Assembly: GCA_016182055.1 (NCBI GenBank) | Contig: JACOYD010000049.1 | Location: 1 to 16,108, forward strand | Length of the DNA stretch: 16,108 bases | From: Candidatus Microgenomates bacterium | GTDB lineage: Bacteria; Patescibacteriota; Microgenomatia; Levybacterales; JACOYD01 | Direction: 5' to 3' | Shown here: one piece after another, positions 1 through 7,503 of the stretch | Numbering within the stretch: the first letter of the stretch is position 1 | Layout of the letters: the number at the start of each line of letters is the position of its first letter | Made by a program: the position numbers and the translations under genes | Notes under the pieces: generated by a model | What the model was told of the DNA's origin: nothing | Seen by the model: the letters and a program-made list of their open reading frames with translations, nothing else | The model's database searches: none

Positions 1-1
1 T

Positions 2-568
2 ACTGTTAACGGTCAGAAGATGAGCAAAACTTTGGGGAATGTAATAGATCCAGAAGTTTTGATTGATAAATATGGAGCAGAAGCCCTGCGATATTTTTTC
101 CTGCGCCATATCTCGCCTTTTGCGGATGGTGACTTTTCCGAAGAAAAGTTAAAAAGCGCATACAATGCAGATTTGGCTAATGGACTGGGAAATTTGGTGG
201 CGCGAGTGGCTAAACTTTGTGAGAGTTCAAATTATACGCATATGGGGTCTGCCAGTCGTGTTTCCGGCCACTTAATCACCATTGACGAATATTCCCAAAG
301 CCTGTCTGATTTTCGTTTTAACGATGCCCTCTTGTTTGTTTGGCAAAAAATAGCCGCTCTGGATAAGTTTATCAATGACGAAAAGCCGTGGGAGCTGGTG
401 AAAAACAACAATTCCAAAATAAAAAGCATTCTCAACCACGCTGTTGATCAAATTCAAGAAATTGCCGCTCTACTTGAACCATTTTTACCCGAAACTGCTG
501 CCAAAATTGAAAACCAATTCCAGGGGCCAAAGATCGTTAGCCAAAAACCACTCTTCCCAAGAAAATAA
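2..568 (+). CDS. metG: Methionyl-tRNA synthetase, C-terminal part (5' truncated by window edge)
   Basis: Charges tRNA-Met with methionine in the cytoplasm; a class I aminoacyl-tRNA synthetase. The frame is open from base 2, and the first visible residues include the class I signature KMSKT just after NGQ, followed by LGNVIDP and a tract ending LRYFFLRHI, as in MetG. After that comes the helical anticodon-binding domain (around GLGNLVARVAKLC and NDEKPWELVK). The protein ends about 180 residues after KMSKT with no appended tRNA-binding (Trbp111-like) domain, so this is the short form. The catalytic Rossmann part with the HIGH motif lies upstream of the window. The first ATG at 20 is the methionine inside KMSKT and not a start. 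The next gene, tatD, follows after 54 bases on the same strand, a metG-tatD order also common in other bacteria. Confidence 0.95.
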   Translation, partial: TVNGQKMSKTLGNVIDPEVLIDKYGAEALRYFFLRHISPFADGDFSEEKLKSAYNADLANGLGNLVARVAKLCESSNYTHMGSASRVSGHLITIDEYSQSLSDFRFNDALLFVWQKIAALDKFINDEKPWELVKNNNSKIKSILNHAVDQIQEIAALLEPFLPETAAKIENQFQGPKIVSQKPLFPRK

Positions 569-591
569 AATATTGAATTATTTGTTTATTG

Positions 592-617
592 GTAGTATTT
601 GTAGTATTGGTAGTATT
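592..617 (+). repeat. Three tandem copies of a 9-bp unit between metG and tatD
   Basis: The octamer GTAGTATT occurs at 592-599, 601-608 and 610-617, each separated by one base, ending six bases before the tatD start codon. It fills the place where a ribosome binding site would be expected, and none is visible. Likely a small slippage expansion; no function can be assigned. Confidence 0.6.
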
Positions 618-622
618 ACCCT

Positions 623-1288
623 ATGGTTGACGTTCATTGTCACTTAAATTTTAACGCCTTCAAAGATGATTACGACGAGGTGATTAAAAGAGCTTTTGAA
701 GTGGGAGTGACCAAGATTATTAATGTCGGTCTGGCTAAACATAAAAAGGTGGTAGCAATTGGGGAAATTGGCATGGATTACTTCCGTTATAAATCAAATG
801 AGATTGTTGATCCAAAGCTGCAGAAAGAAGTATTTATTAAACAAATAGAGCTGGCTCATCGGTTAAAAAAACCATTACAAATCCATAATCGCCACGCCGG
901 TAAGGACATTATTGACATCCTCTTAAATCATAAATCTTATCTCTTAAATCCGCCAGGGATGTTCCACTGTATGTCGGGAGACCTCGCTTTTTTAAAAAAG
1001 GTGTTGGAGTTGGGATTTTACGTTGGTTTCGACGGCAATATCACCTATAAAGGTTTAGCGCCGGGCGAGGATACCGCTCTTGAAGACTTAGTTAGAGCCA
1101 CCCCCCTTGATAGAATAGTTTTAGAAACAGACAGTCCGTATCTTTCGCCCATGCCTTTTCGGGGGCAGCGCAATGAGCCCAAAAATGTTATAATAGTGGG
1201 GAAATTTATCAGTGAAATTAAGGGCGTGTCAGCGGAGTTAGTTGAGCAACAAACAACCCAAAATACGCAGTTCCTATTTAATTTATGA
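623..1288 (+). CDS. tatD: TatD-family metal-dependent hydrolase with an apparent internal deletion
   Basis: TatD proteins are TIM-barrel metal-dependent DNases/hydrolases. The metal ligands of the family can all be found: HCH at residues 5-7, E48 in GEIGMDY, H88 in QIHNR, H115 in MFHCMSG and D170 in LETDSPYL; the C-terminal region with RNEP is also normal. The protein is only 221 residues against about 255-265 usual. The shortfall sits in one place: INVG (33-36) runs straight into LAKHKKVVAIGEIG. Family members normally have about 40-45 residues here, including the strand and loop with the GIHPH-like motif. The deletion is in frame. Losing a barrel strand makes activity doubtful, so this may be a decaying gene or an assembly collapse. 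No Shine-Dalgarno precedes the ATG. The stop overlaps the next start by ATGA, so the two are probably translationally coupled. Confidence 0.85.
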   Translation: MVDVHCHLNFNAFKDDYDEVIKRAFEVGVTKIINVGLAKHKKVVAIGEIGMDYFRYKSNEIVDPKLQKEVFIKQIELAHRLKKPLQIHNRHAGKDIIDILLNHKSYLLNPPGMFHCMSGDLAFLKKVLELGFYVGFDGNITYKGLAPGEDTALEDLVRATPLDRIVLETDSPYLSPMPFRGQRNEPKNVIIVGKFISEIKGVSAELVEQQTTQNTQFLFNL

Positions 1289-2784
1289 GTTATTTTTTTC
1301 AAACAATCTTCCGTCGCTATCCCATTAAAACCCAGCGGGCGCTGGAAGTTTTACCGGGCTTTTTTTCCTGGTCTCTGATTCTCTTTCCTGTGTGGGGGTC
1401 ATTTTTAGTACCCATGGTGGTGGCTTATTTCATACTTTTCTATAATGTTTACTGGTTTTATAAATCTTTTTCATTAGCAATTATCGCCACCATTGCTCAT
1501 AGAAGAATTAAAAGGGCAGAGAAAGAAGACTGGGTTTTGAAAACGCGGAAAATCAAAAATTTTGCCAAAGTAAGACATTTAATTATCATCCCAAATTATA
1601 AGGAAAGACTGGAAAAACTGCGAAAGACGCTTGAGCACATTGCCGGCCAGACAATTTCACGAAAAAGGCTGTTTGTGGTGCTAGCCATGGAGGAGCGGGA
1701 AGGGGATGTGGCAAGAGAACGAGCCAAGGCACTGCTGGAAGAGTTTAAAAATGTCTTTGGCGGATTTTATACCACCTTTCATCCGGATACCGAAGGAGAG
1801 GTAAAAGGTAAATCTTCAAATCAGGCTTTTGCCGGAATTTGGGCCAAGCGGAAACTGGTAGATGAACAGGGGTTTGATATAAACTTTATGACCGTTTCCT
1901 CGGTTGATGCCGACACTCTTTTTGATAAACAATATTTTGCCTATTTGACTTATCTTTTTCTGACAGATAAAAACCGCTACCGGCGGTTTTGGCAATCGGC
2001 GACAGTTTATTACAACAATATCTGGTATGTGCCCGCCGCCATCAGAATACTCTCTATTATCGGCTCAATCTGGCGAACCGGCATCCTTCTTCGCCATGAA
2101 CGGCTTATCCCCAATGGCACATATTCCCTTTCGCTTAAGATGCTTGACAATATTGGATATTGGGATACCGATGTTATCCCCGAAGATTATCGCATTTTTT
2201 TCAAGGCCTTTTACAGACTGGGCGGAAACGTTTCTGCCGCCCCCATATTTTTAAGAACCTCCATGGATGCCGCTCAATCCACCAGCTACATAAAAAGTCT
2301 TAAAAATAAATACGAGCAGGAGAAAAGGTGGGCCTGGGGAGTTTCCGACGACCCCCTGTTTATCAAATGGTGGCTGACAGTACCAAATGTTTCCTTTTTT
2401 GATAAGACCTCTTATCTTCTGCGGGTACTATCGGATCATTTTTTGTGGCCGGTCAACTGGTTTATTATCACCATTGGCGCCAACGTCATTCCTATTGTCA
2501 ATCCGGTTTTTGCCAGAACCGCTCTGGGGTATAATCTACCAAGACTTTCTTCTTTAGTTTTAGCATCATGTTTGGTAGCCTTGGTGGTGATGATAATTAT
2601 TGATTATCGCCAGCGTCCAAAACGCCCGGCTCATATTTCCAGACTGCGCCATATTCTTCAGCCTGTCGAATATATTCTGATGCCCATATCCGGATTTTTT
2701 CTCTCGGCTCTGCCGGGACTGATTGCTCACATCAATCTGATGCTGGGAAAAAGATTAGAGTATAAAGTGACTGAAAAAATATGA
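1285..2784 (+). CDS. Membrane-anchored family 2 glycosyltransferase
   Basis: A 499-residue GT2-type (GT-A fold) glycosyltransferase in the cytoplasmic membrane, predicted to add sugars from an activated donor to a lipid or growing glycan. Visible elements: two hydrophobic segments near residues 25-60, a cytoplasmic catalytic domain starting at HLIIIPNYKE (98-107), GKSSNQA (175-181), the nucleotide-sugar/metal DAD triad in SSVDADT (208-210), IPEDYR (298-303) with the likely catalytic acid pair, and QEKRW (345-349), which fits the QxxRW motif of processive GT2 enzymes. Several hydrophobic segments follow from about residue 375 to the end. The arrangement resembles cellulose/hyaluronan synthase-like proteins, but substrate and product cannot be read from sequence. 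The start overlaps tatD by 4 bases; the next glycosyltransferase gene follows after 46 bases containing a hairpin. Confidence 0.88.
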   Translation: MSYFFQTIFRRYPIKTQRALEVLPGFFSWSLILFPVWGSFLVPMVVAYFILFYNVYWFYKSFSLAIIATIAHRRIKRAEKEDWVLKTRKIKNFAKVRHLIIIPNYKERLEKLRKTLEHIAGQTISRKRLFVVLAMEEREGDVARERAKALLEEFKNVFGGFYTTFHPDTEGEVKGKSSNQAFAGIWAKRKLVDEQGFDINFMTVSSVDADTLFDKQYFAYLTYLFLTDKNRYRRFWQSATVYYNNIWYVPAAIRILSIIGSIWRTGILLRHERLIPNGTYSLSLKMLDNIGYWDTDVIPEDYRIFFKAFYRLGGNVSAAPIFLRTSMDAAQSTSYIKSLKNKYEQEKRWAWGVSDDPLFIKWWLTVPNVSFFDKTSYLLRVLSDHFLWPVNWFIITIGANVIPIVNPVFARTALGYNLPRLSSLVLASCLVALVVMIIIDYRQRPKRPAHISRLRHILQPVEYILMPISGFFLSALPGLIAHINLMLGKRLEYKVTEKI

Positions 2785-2786
2785 GT

Positions 2787-2831
2787 CACTTTGCGTCCGC
2801 CAAAGGCGGACTAAAGGTCACAGACAAAGTG
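2787..2831 (+). repeat. Nested inverted repeat overlapping a GTG start codon
   Basis: An outer stem CACTTTG (2787-2793) / CAAAGTG (2825-2831) encloses an inner perfect hairpin GTCCGCC (2795-2801), loop AAA, GGCGGAC (2805-2811). The last base of the outer stem is the first base of the GTG start of the downstream glycosyltransferase. It has no T-tract, so it is not an intrinsic terminator. It could be a dispersed intergenic hairpin element or could control initiation at the GTG. The inner heptamer pair recurs as the outer stem at 13394-13464. Confidence 0.6.
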
Positions 2832-4231
2832 TGAAAATCAATAAACTTTTTTTACCACTGACATTATTTTTGGCCTTTTTGCTTAGGCTGCCCTCTCTTT
2901 ATGAGCCCAATTGGTATGGCGATGAAGGTATTTATCAAATAATTGGACAGGCTATGGCGGCGGGCAGACCACTTTATCAAGGCATCTGGGATAATAAGCC
3001 GCCCCTTCTCTATCTAATTTACATGATATTTGACGGCAATCAATTTTACGTTCGCCTGCTATCTTTAATTTTTATGCTTTTAACCATTGCCGTGTTTTAC
3101 TTTTTGGCTAAACGGTTATTCAAAAATGAAAAAGCCGTTTATCTGTCTTCAGGTCTTTTGGCAATTGTCTTGGCCAGCCCCTTTTTGGAAGGAAACATTG
3201 CCAATGCGGAAAACTTTATGCTCCTGCCAATTTTAAGCGCCATGTATCTGGTAGTTGAAACTTATAAGCAAAGAACTCTGTGGCCGATTTTTCTATCAGG
3301 CTTGCTTTTAGGGACTGCTTTTCTCCTTAAAATTGTGGCAATTTTTGATCTGGCCGCCATCATTATGTTGTTTTTTACCATGTTTTTTTTCAAAAATATT
3401 AAGGAGTGGTTTGGTAAAAGCCTAAGTGTCAGTTTAGGTTTTGCTATTCCTGTTTTTCTGACAATTATTTTTTTTCTAATAAGCGGGGGACTTTCAGATT
3501 TGGCAACTGCCGCTTTTTCCCAAAATGTCAGTTATGTTGGCGTGCAATGGCTTCTTTTTGGCAAACTTTTAATACTGGCCGGTTTTTGTTTTTTGGTTTT
3601 TCTAAAAAGAAAGAAACTTTCTGTACAATTTTTATTCATTTATTTTTGGCTGGGGTTTTCCACTTTTAATGCCTTTTTTGGCGGTCGTCCCTGGATACAT
3701 TATCTGCTGGTCGTCTTGCCGGCTTTTTGTCTTTTGGTAGCATTAATACTGGAAGATAAGAAATTGCGGACCATTAATATTATTCTTGTTGCAATACTGC
3801 TTATTCTTTTTGGCAAAAATTTTTGGGTGTATGGCAAAACATTATCTTATTACACCAACTTTACTGCTTTTCTCTCCGGCCAAAAGAAAGAAGCGGAATA
3901 CCAAAATTTTTTTGACTGGTATGTGGCGCGCGATTACGAAGTTGCTTCATATATTCGGCAAAATTCTGATAAAAATGACACTCTTTTTATTTGGGGCGAT
4001 AATGCCCAAATCTATGCCTTATCAAGAAGGTTACCGGCCGGCCGTTACACGGTGGCCTACCATGTCACCTTTTACAAAAGCGCACTTTGGGAAACCAAAG
4101 AGGCCATAGAGAGAGAAAAACCCGTATTTATCTTGAGTCTTAGAGATGATTTACCGCCTATGTTTATTGATACCTCATATAGTCTAAAAACAGTATTAAA
4201 GGGAGTTAATATTTATGCAAGAAGAATTTAA
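2831..4231 (+). CDS. GT39/PMT-like integral membrane glycosyltransferase
   Basis: A 466-residue GT-C fold protein of the ArnT/PMT-like class. These enzymes take a sugar from a polyprenyl-phosphate donor and transfer it to an acceptor on the outer side of the cytoplasmic membrane. Seen: a first transmembrane helix (about 5-20), then the acidic loop motif YGDEG with D31 and E32, NKPPLLY (55-61) typical of this family, about ten or more hydrophobic helices, and a soluble C-terminal tail from about residue 370 (YEVASYIRQNSD, FIWGDNAQIY). The start is GTG at 2831, sitting in a hairpin; a weak AAAGG lies 13 bases upstream. The gene lies between a GT2 enzyme and a lipid-carrier module, consistent with envelope glycan assembly. 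The substrate is unknown; the neighbouring UbiA-like enzyme makes a pentose-phosphoryl-lipid donor conceivable. Confidence 0.82.
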   Translation: MKINKLFLPLTLFLAFLLRLPSLYEPNWYGDEGIYQIIGQAMAAGRPLYQGIWDNKPPLLYLIYMIFDGNQFYVRLLSLIFMLLTIAVFYFLAKRLFKNEKAVYLSSGLLAIVLASPFLEGNIANAENFMLLPILSAMYLVVETYKQRTLWPIFLSGLLLGTAFLLKIVAIFDLAAIIMLFFTMFFFKNIKEWFGKSLSVSLGFAIPVFLTIIFFLISGGLSDLATAAFSQNVSYVGVQWLLFGKLLILAGFCFLVFLKRKKLSVQFLFIYFWLGFSTFNAFFGGRPWIHYLLVVLPAFCLLVALILEDKKLRTINIILVAILLILFGKNFWVYGKTLSYYTNFTAFLSGQKKEAEYQNFFDWYVARDYEVASYIRQNSDKNDTLFIWGDNAQIYALSRRLPAGRYTVAYHVTFYKSALWETKEAIEREKPVFILSLRDDLPPMFIDTSYSLKTVLKGVNIYARRI

Positions 4232-4568
4232 GCTGTTATTTTCCGACAAAGCCAATAAATACGGCCTGCTTTTGTCATTGGGCCTGCTTTTTTTTGGCCT
4301 GCTAATTTTTCTCCTCAAAGTATGGAGTCTGCCCCCGCTAGTGCCCCTTTTTTATAGCCGGCCCTGGGGAATATCGCAACTGGGAACACCGCTGTCTCTT
4401 CTTTTAGTTTTGCTGTTTGGGTTTTTAGTTGTTACGATTAACTTATCAATTTCACTTAAGCTGTGGCGGAACATGTTGATTTTGACGCGGATTTTGTTTT
4501 GGGTTTCGGTGGTGGTGGCACTTTTGGCAACGACCACGGTTATTCAAGTAATTTTACTAACTACATGA
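4215..4568 (+). CDS. Small hypothetical membrane protein
   Basis: A 117-residue protein with three clear hydrophobic segments (about residues 17-36, 58-78 and 90-114) and a short loop LPPLVPLFYSRPWG between the first two. I do not recognise the family with certainty; the loop is faintly reminiscent of DUF1648-type small membrane proteins, which is only an impression. It begins inside the end of the preceding glycosyltransferase gene (17-base overlap) and has a good ribosome binding site there (AAAGGGAG around 4197-4204). Its stop overlaps the next start as ATGA. This tight coupling on both sides suggests it serves the same lipid-linked sugar module, for instance as an accessory subunit, but that is inference. 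Confidence 0.75.
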   Translation: MQEEFKLLFSDKANKYGLLLSLGLLFFGLLIFLLKVWSLPPLVPLFYSRPWGISQLGTPLSLLLVLLFGFLVVTINLSISLKLWRNMLILTRILFWVSVVVALLATTTVIQVILLTT

Positions 4569-5662
4569 AAATACCAACATTAAATGAGCTTTTTTTGCCC
4601 CTTGTGGTGGCCTTTGTTTTAACCTTTATAGCCACCCCTCTGGTAATTGCGCTGGCCAAACGTTTTAATCTTATAGACGATCCTAAAACTCATAAGCATC
4701 CGGCCATTGTCCACAAAAGGCCCACGCCCCGGGGAGGGGGAGTAGCGATTGCGGCAGGCATTATAGCGGCCAGTCTATTGTTTATTTCCCTTGATAAAAC
4801 CCTGTTTATGCTTCTTCTGGCGGCGGCATTTGCCGTTATTGTTGGCGTTTTGGATGATAAATATGATCTCTCTCCCTACCTTAGATTTTTTAGCAATTTT
4901 TTAGTGGCGGCAATAGTAAGTTTGGGTGGAATTACGGTGCTTTTTATCACCAATCCATTGGGCACAGGCGTTTTATCTTTTGCCAACTTGCAAATTCCGT
5001 TTGGGATGTTGGGAAAAGATAACATAATTCTTCTGGCAGATTTAATTGCCGTTATTTGGATTGTTTGGACTATGAACATGTTGAATTGGTCAACGGGGGT
5101 GAATGGTCAGATGCCGGGAATTGCCGCTATTTCTGCCATAACTATTGGTATTTTGAGTCTTCGTTTTTCTCCGCTTGATGAGGCAAATCTTATAACAGCC
5201 AAACTGTCATTTATCACAGCCGGGGCCGCCTTAGGCTTTTTGCCGTTTAATTTTCCCAAAGCCCAGATTTTTCCGGGATACGGAGGAACAATCATGGGTT
5301 TTATGTTAGCCGCCCTGGCCATTCTATCCGGAGCAAAAGTAGCTACAGCTCTTTTGGTGATGGGAGTGCCGGTGGTTGATGCCATTTTTACCATTGTTCG
5401 CAGGATTTCTACAGGACATTCTCCCTTTCGCGGAGATCGCGGGCATTTTCACCATCTGCTTTTGGCAAAGGGCCTTGATGATTGGCAAATAGCCCTTATT
5501 TACTGGTCATTTTCTGCACTTTTGGGTGTGGTGGCTCTAACTCTTTCCAGCAAGGAAAAATTTTATGCATTTCTGGCGTTGACAATAGTGGTGGTGGGAG
5601 GACTCTTATGGCTCTCGCTTTTTACCGATAAAAATGAAAACAACCGGATAGCCAAAAAGTAA
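4565..5662 (+). CDS. WecA/TagO/MraY-family polyprenyl-phosphate sugar-1-phosphate transferase, altered active-site motifs
   Basis: This family transfers a sugar-1-phosphate from a UDP-sugar to polyprenyl phosphate on the inner membrane face and so starts envelope glycan synthesis. Seen in the 365-residue protein: about ten helices, DDPKTHKHP followed by PRGGG (38-59), GVLDDKYDL with the Mg-binding pair D97/D98, and the histidine motif GDRGHFHH (290-297). Odd: the usual NxxNxxDGxDG motif reads NMLNWSTGVNG (171-181), so the two aspartates equivalent to the proposed catalytic D156/D159 of E. coli WecA are Thr177 and Asn180. The usual GDxGS reads PGYGGT (237-242). Activity is therefore uncertain. 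The ATG at 4565 is chosen because it overlaps the previous stop (ATGA) and the family homology begins there; a GTG at 4463 would add 34 unrelated residues. Confidence 0.85.
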   Translation: MKIPTLNELFLPLVVAFVLTFIATPLVIALAKRFNLIDDPKTHKHPAIVHKRPTPRGGGVAIAAGIIAASLLFISLDKTLFMLLLAAAFAVIVGVLDDKYDLSPYLRFFSNFLVAAIVSLGGITVLFITNPLGTGVLSFANLQIPFGMLGKDNIILLADLIAVIWIVWTMNMLNWSTGVNGQMPGIAAISAITIGILSLRFSPLDEANLITAKLSFITAGAALGFLPFNFPKAQIFPGYGGTIMGFMLAALAILSGAKVATALLVMGVPVVDAIFTIVRRISTGHSPFRGDRGHFHHLLLAKGLDDWQIALIYWSFSALLGVVALTLSSKEKFYAFLALTIVVVGGLLWLSLFTDKNENNRIAKK

Positions 5663-5665
5663 ACT

Positions 5666-6601
5666 ATGCTGGCTTTTTTTTACCATCTTTTTCGAATTTT
5701 GCGGCCGCGGCAATGGATTAAAAACTTGGCTCTATTTGCGGCAATCATTTTTAATGGTCAACTATTCAACGAATCTTTATTGGTAGTTACGCTTTATGCC
5801 TTTATTGTTTTTTGCCTGCTGTCATCTGCCACTTACATTATAAACGATGTCTTTGATAAGGATTCAGACCGTTTACATCCCTCAAAAAAATTCAGACCGA
5901 TTGCCAAAGGAGATATTCCGGTCTGGTTTGGACTGTTTTTGGCGGCAGTATTTATTATTATCGGACTATACACGGCCTCAATTATTACGCCCTCATTTTT
6001 GACTGCCGTTTTGGCTTATCTGTTTTTGCAATTTAGCTACTCGCTTATTTTCAAGAAGTTGGCTGTCCTGGATATTCTTACCATTGCGGCAGGCTACATG
6101 ATTCGTGTTTACAGCGGAGAATTTGCCACCGGATTTCATATATCCGTTTGGCTTTTAATAACGGCAGTGTCATTATCACTCTTTTTGGCAATAGGAAAGA
6201 GGCGGTCGGAATTAACGCTGTTGTCCGGTTATAGCCCGGAGGTTCTTGCCCGCACCCGTAAGAGCCTGTCGCACTACTCGGAGAAACTGCTTGACGTTTA
6301 TACCATTATGTTTGCCACGTCAACATTTATTACTTATTCTCTTTTTACCTTTCTGGAAAGCCCGCCTTCAATTACGGTTGATATTCTTCTGCCGCAGTTT
6401 TTCCCCGGTTTTTTTGAGCGTAAGTGGCTGATGGCCACCATTCCTCTGGTGGTTTTTGGCATTATGCGCTATCTTCAGGATATTTATGAGAAACAGGAAG
6501 GGGAGTCGCCCGAGCGGGTGTTGTTTAATGATAAACCTCTTCTCTTAGCGGTATTTTTGTGGGGACTTTTGGTAATTACCGTAATTTACCTTCTGGCGTA
6601 G
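5666..6601 (+). CDS. UbiA-family prenyltransferase, decaprenyl-phosphate phosphoribosyltransferase-like
   Basis: A 311-residue polytopic membrane enzyme. The first aspartate-rich motif is NDVFDKDSDRLHPSK (60-74), followed by RPIAKG (77-82). This N-D-x-x-D-x-x-x-D-x-x-HP-x-K-x-x-RPIA pattern, with LRPRQWIKN at the N-terminus, is typical of the DPPR synthase branch (Rv3806c-like), which puts 5-phosphoribose from PRPP onto polyprenyl phosphate. The second region, LDILTIAAGYMIRVYSG, also fits. About eight or nine helices follow. The product of such enzymes feeds polyprenyl-phosphoryl-arabinose or ribose donors for GT-C transferases, and GT-C genes are indeed present nearby. No epimerase pair (DprE1/DprE2) is visible in this window. 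It starts three bases after the preceding stop, without a Shine-Dalgarno. Its last 26 bases overlap the end of the convergent PEGA gene. Confidence 0.87.
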   Translation: MLAFFYHLFRILRPRQWIKNLALFAAIIFNGQLFNESLLVVTLYAFIVFCLLSSATYIINDVFDKDSDRLHPSKKFRPIAKGDIPVWFGLFLAAVFIIIGLYTASIITPSFLTAVLAYLFLQFSYSLIFKKLAVLDILTIAAGYMIRVYSGEFATGFHISVWLLITAVSLSLFLAIGKRRSELTLLSGYSPEVLARTRKSLSHYSEKLLDVYTIMFATSTFITYSLFTFLESPPSITVDILLPQFFPGFFERKWLMATIPLVVFGIMRYLQDIYEKQEGESPERVLFNDKPLLLAVFLWGLLVITVIYLLA

Positions 6602-7400
6602 CGTATTGGCTGCTGACCCATCCTTCTTTTCCGTTTAGTTTTATTTTATACCAGTTTGCTTTGTTTTCCAACATAGGATAGGTTTCACCGGGCAAAACTT
6701 TGGCAATTTCTTCGCTGGTAGTGGCGGCTTCTTTGCGCACCCGCAAAAAGCCGGTCGGGGTATCTAAAATGCGAATTTGAGCGCTTTGAGAAGCTACTTT
6801 TTCAGCCGAGATGGAAGCCTCTCCTATTAGTTTTATTGACAATTTGACGGTGGCGGTTAAGCGGAAACCCTCGGTTGGGCGAAGCCTTAGGGTTTTATTA
6901 TTATAGCCGTCTTTGGAGAGAGTTATGACATGGTCTGAAGCAGTAACATTTTTGAGTAAAAGCGGCGTTACCCCCTGCGGCTGTTCATCAAGCTTTACTT
7001 CCGAAGCGTCCGGAGCGGAGGTAACGGCAATTTCCACGGCATTTTTTTGACTTAATTTTTCCAGAGAAATGATGCTTCCTTCGCTTTCGGCCTCGGTTGA
7101 CCTAAAAGTACGATCCACCACAGTCATCACACCTTTTTCAAATCTGATTTTTTGTTCAAAGTTAAACAGTCCGGATGAGCCGACAGGTATTAGTTTAACC
7201 GTATGTTCTCCCGGGGTAATCTTATCGCCGGAAAAGGTGGTTTTGCCCAAAGAAACGTTATCGAGAAAAACTTCAGCTGATGGCTGTGAGGTAATCATCA
7301 GGGCAGAAAATGCGCTTTCGGAAGAAGAAATAAATTGAAATATGCCAAAAATAAGAGCGGCCACCAAAAGAGGAATAAAAAGAGCCAAGACCTTTTTCAT
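6576..7400 (-). CDS. Membrane-anchored protein with two PEGA domains and a C-terminal SH3b domain
   Basis: A 274-residue extracytoplasmic protein. It has an N-terminal transmembrane anchor (about 4-24), a first PEGA-like domain (about 34-98; SQPSAEVFLDNVSLGKTTF and a GEHTVKL turn), a second PEGA-like domain (about 122-188; SAPDASEVKLDEQPQGVTP and SDHVITLSKDGY) and a bacterial SH3 domain (about 207-268; GFLRVRKEAATTSEEIAKVLPGE, then WYKIKLNGKEGWVSSQY). PEGA and SH3b domains are usually found outside the membrane, often binding glycan or surface layers; the precise role is unknown. It is transcribed divergently from the M23 peptidase gene 108 bases away. This pairs a likely wall-binding protein with a wall hydrolase. 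Start ATG at 7400, preceded by only a weak AGG. Confidence 0.87.
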   Translation of the reverse strand: MKKVLALFIPLLVAALIFGIFQFISSSESAFSALMITSQPSAEVFLDNVSLGKTTFSGDKITPGEHTVKLIPVGSSGLFNFEQKIRFEKGVMTVVDRTFRSTEAESEGSIISLEKLSQKNAVEIAVTSAPDASEVKLDEQPQGVTPLLLKNVTASDHVITLSKDGYNNKTLRLRPTEGFRLTATVKLSIKLIGEASISAEKVASQSAQIRILDTPTGFLRVRKEAATTSEEIAKVLPGETYPMLENKANWYKIKLNGKEGWVSSQYATPEGKLR

Positions 7401-7403
7401 ACC

Positions 7404-7416
7404 TGGTATGATACCA
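7404..7416. promoter_or_regulatory. 13-bp perfect palindrome next to the PEGA gene start
   Basis: TGGTATGATACCA is a perfect 6-1-6 inverted repeat starting three bases upstream of the PEGA gene ATG, in the divergent intergenic region. It could be an operator or could be chance; no regulator gene is linked to it here. Confidence 0.3.
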
Positions 7417-7438
7417 TAGAAAAAGTTTTTATGAAAGT

Positions 7439-7467
7439 TTGACTTTGGAGCTTATTTGTGCTACAAT
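7439..7467 (+). promoter_or_regulatory. Strong sigma70-type promoter
   Basis: A -35 box TTGACT (7439-7444), an exact 17-bp spacer and a -10 box TACAAT (7462-7467), each 5 of 6 to consensus. Predicted transcription start near 7474, only about 35 bases before the M23 peptidase ATG and directly ahead of a terminator-like hairpin. Confidence 0.75.
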
Positions 7468-7475
7468 TAGCTTCT

Positions 7476-7503
7476 TCTTCCCATTATCGGGAAGATTTTT
7501 TTT
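7476..7503 (+). terminator. Terminator-like hairpin in the leader of the M23 peptidase gene (possible attenuator)
   Basis: Perfect 7-bp stem TCTTCCC (7476-7482) / GGGAAGA (7489-7495) with loop ATTATC, followed by eight T (7496-7503). This has the form of an intrinsic terminator on the plus strand. No plus-strand gene lies upstream for almost 900 bases, so it cannot be ending a neighbour's transcript. It begins about at the predicted transcription start and ends five bases before the ATG at 7509. The opposite strand has no T-tract. Confidence 0.65.

Noticed and set aside
589..620. Possible CRISPR or large repeat array
   Set aside because: Only three 9-bp units with no spacers; this is a minor tandem repeat.
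444..647. A 67-residue plus-strand ORF spanning the metG-tatD gap
   Set aside because: It overlaps the well-supported metG end and the tatD start in another frame, and its hydrophobic tail comes from the GTAGTATT repeats.
4463..4564. GTG start extending the WecA-like gene by 34 residues
   Set aside because: The added residues are a glycine-rich shadow of the small membrane protein's frame, while the ATG at 4565 gives a classic ATGA coupling and begins with the family's hydrophobic N-terminus.
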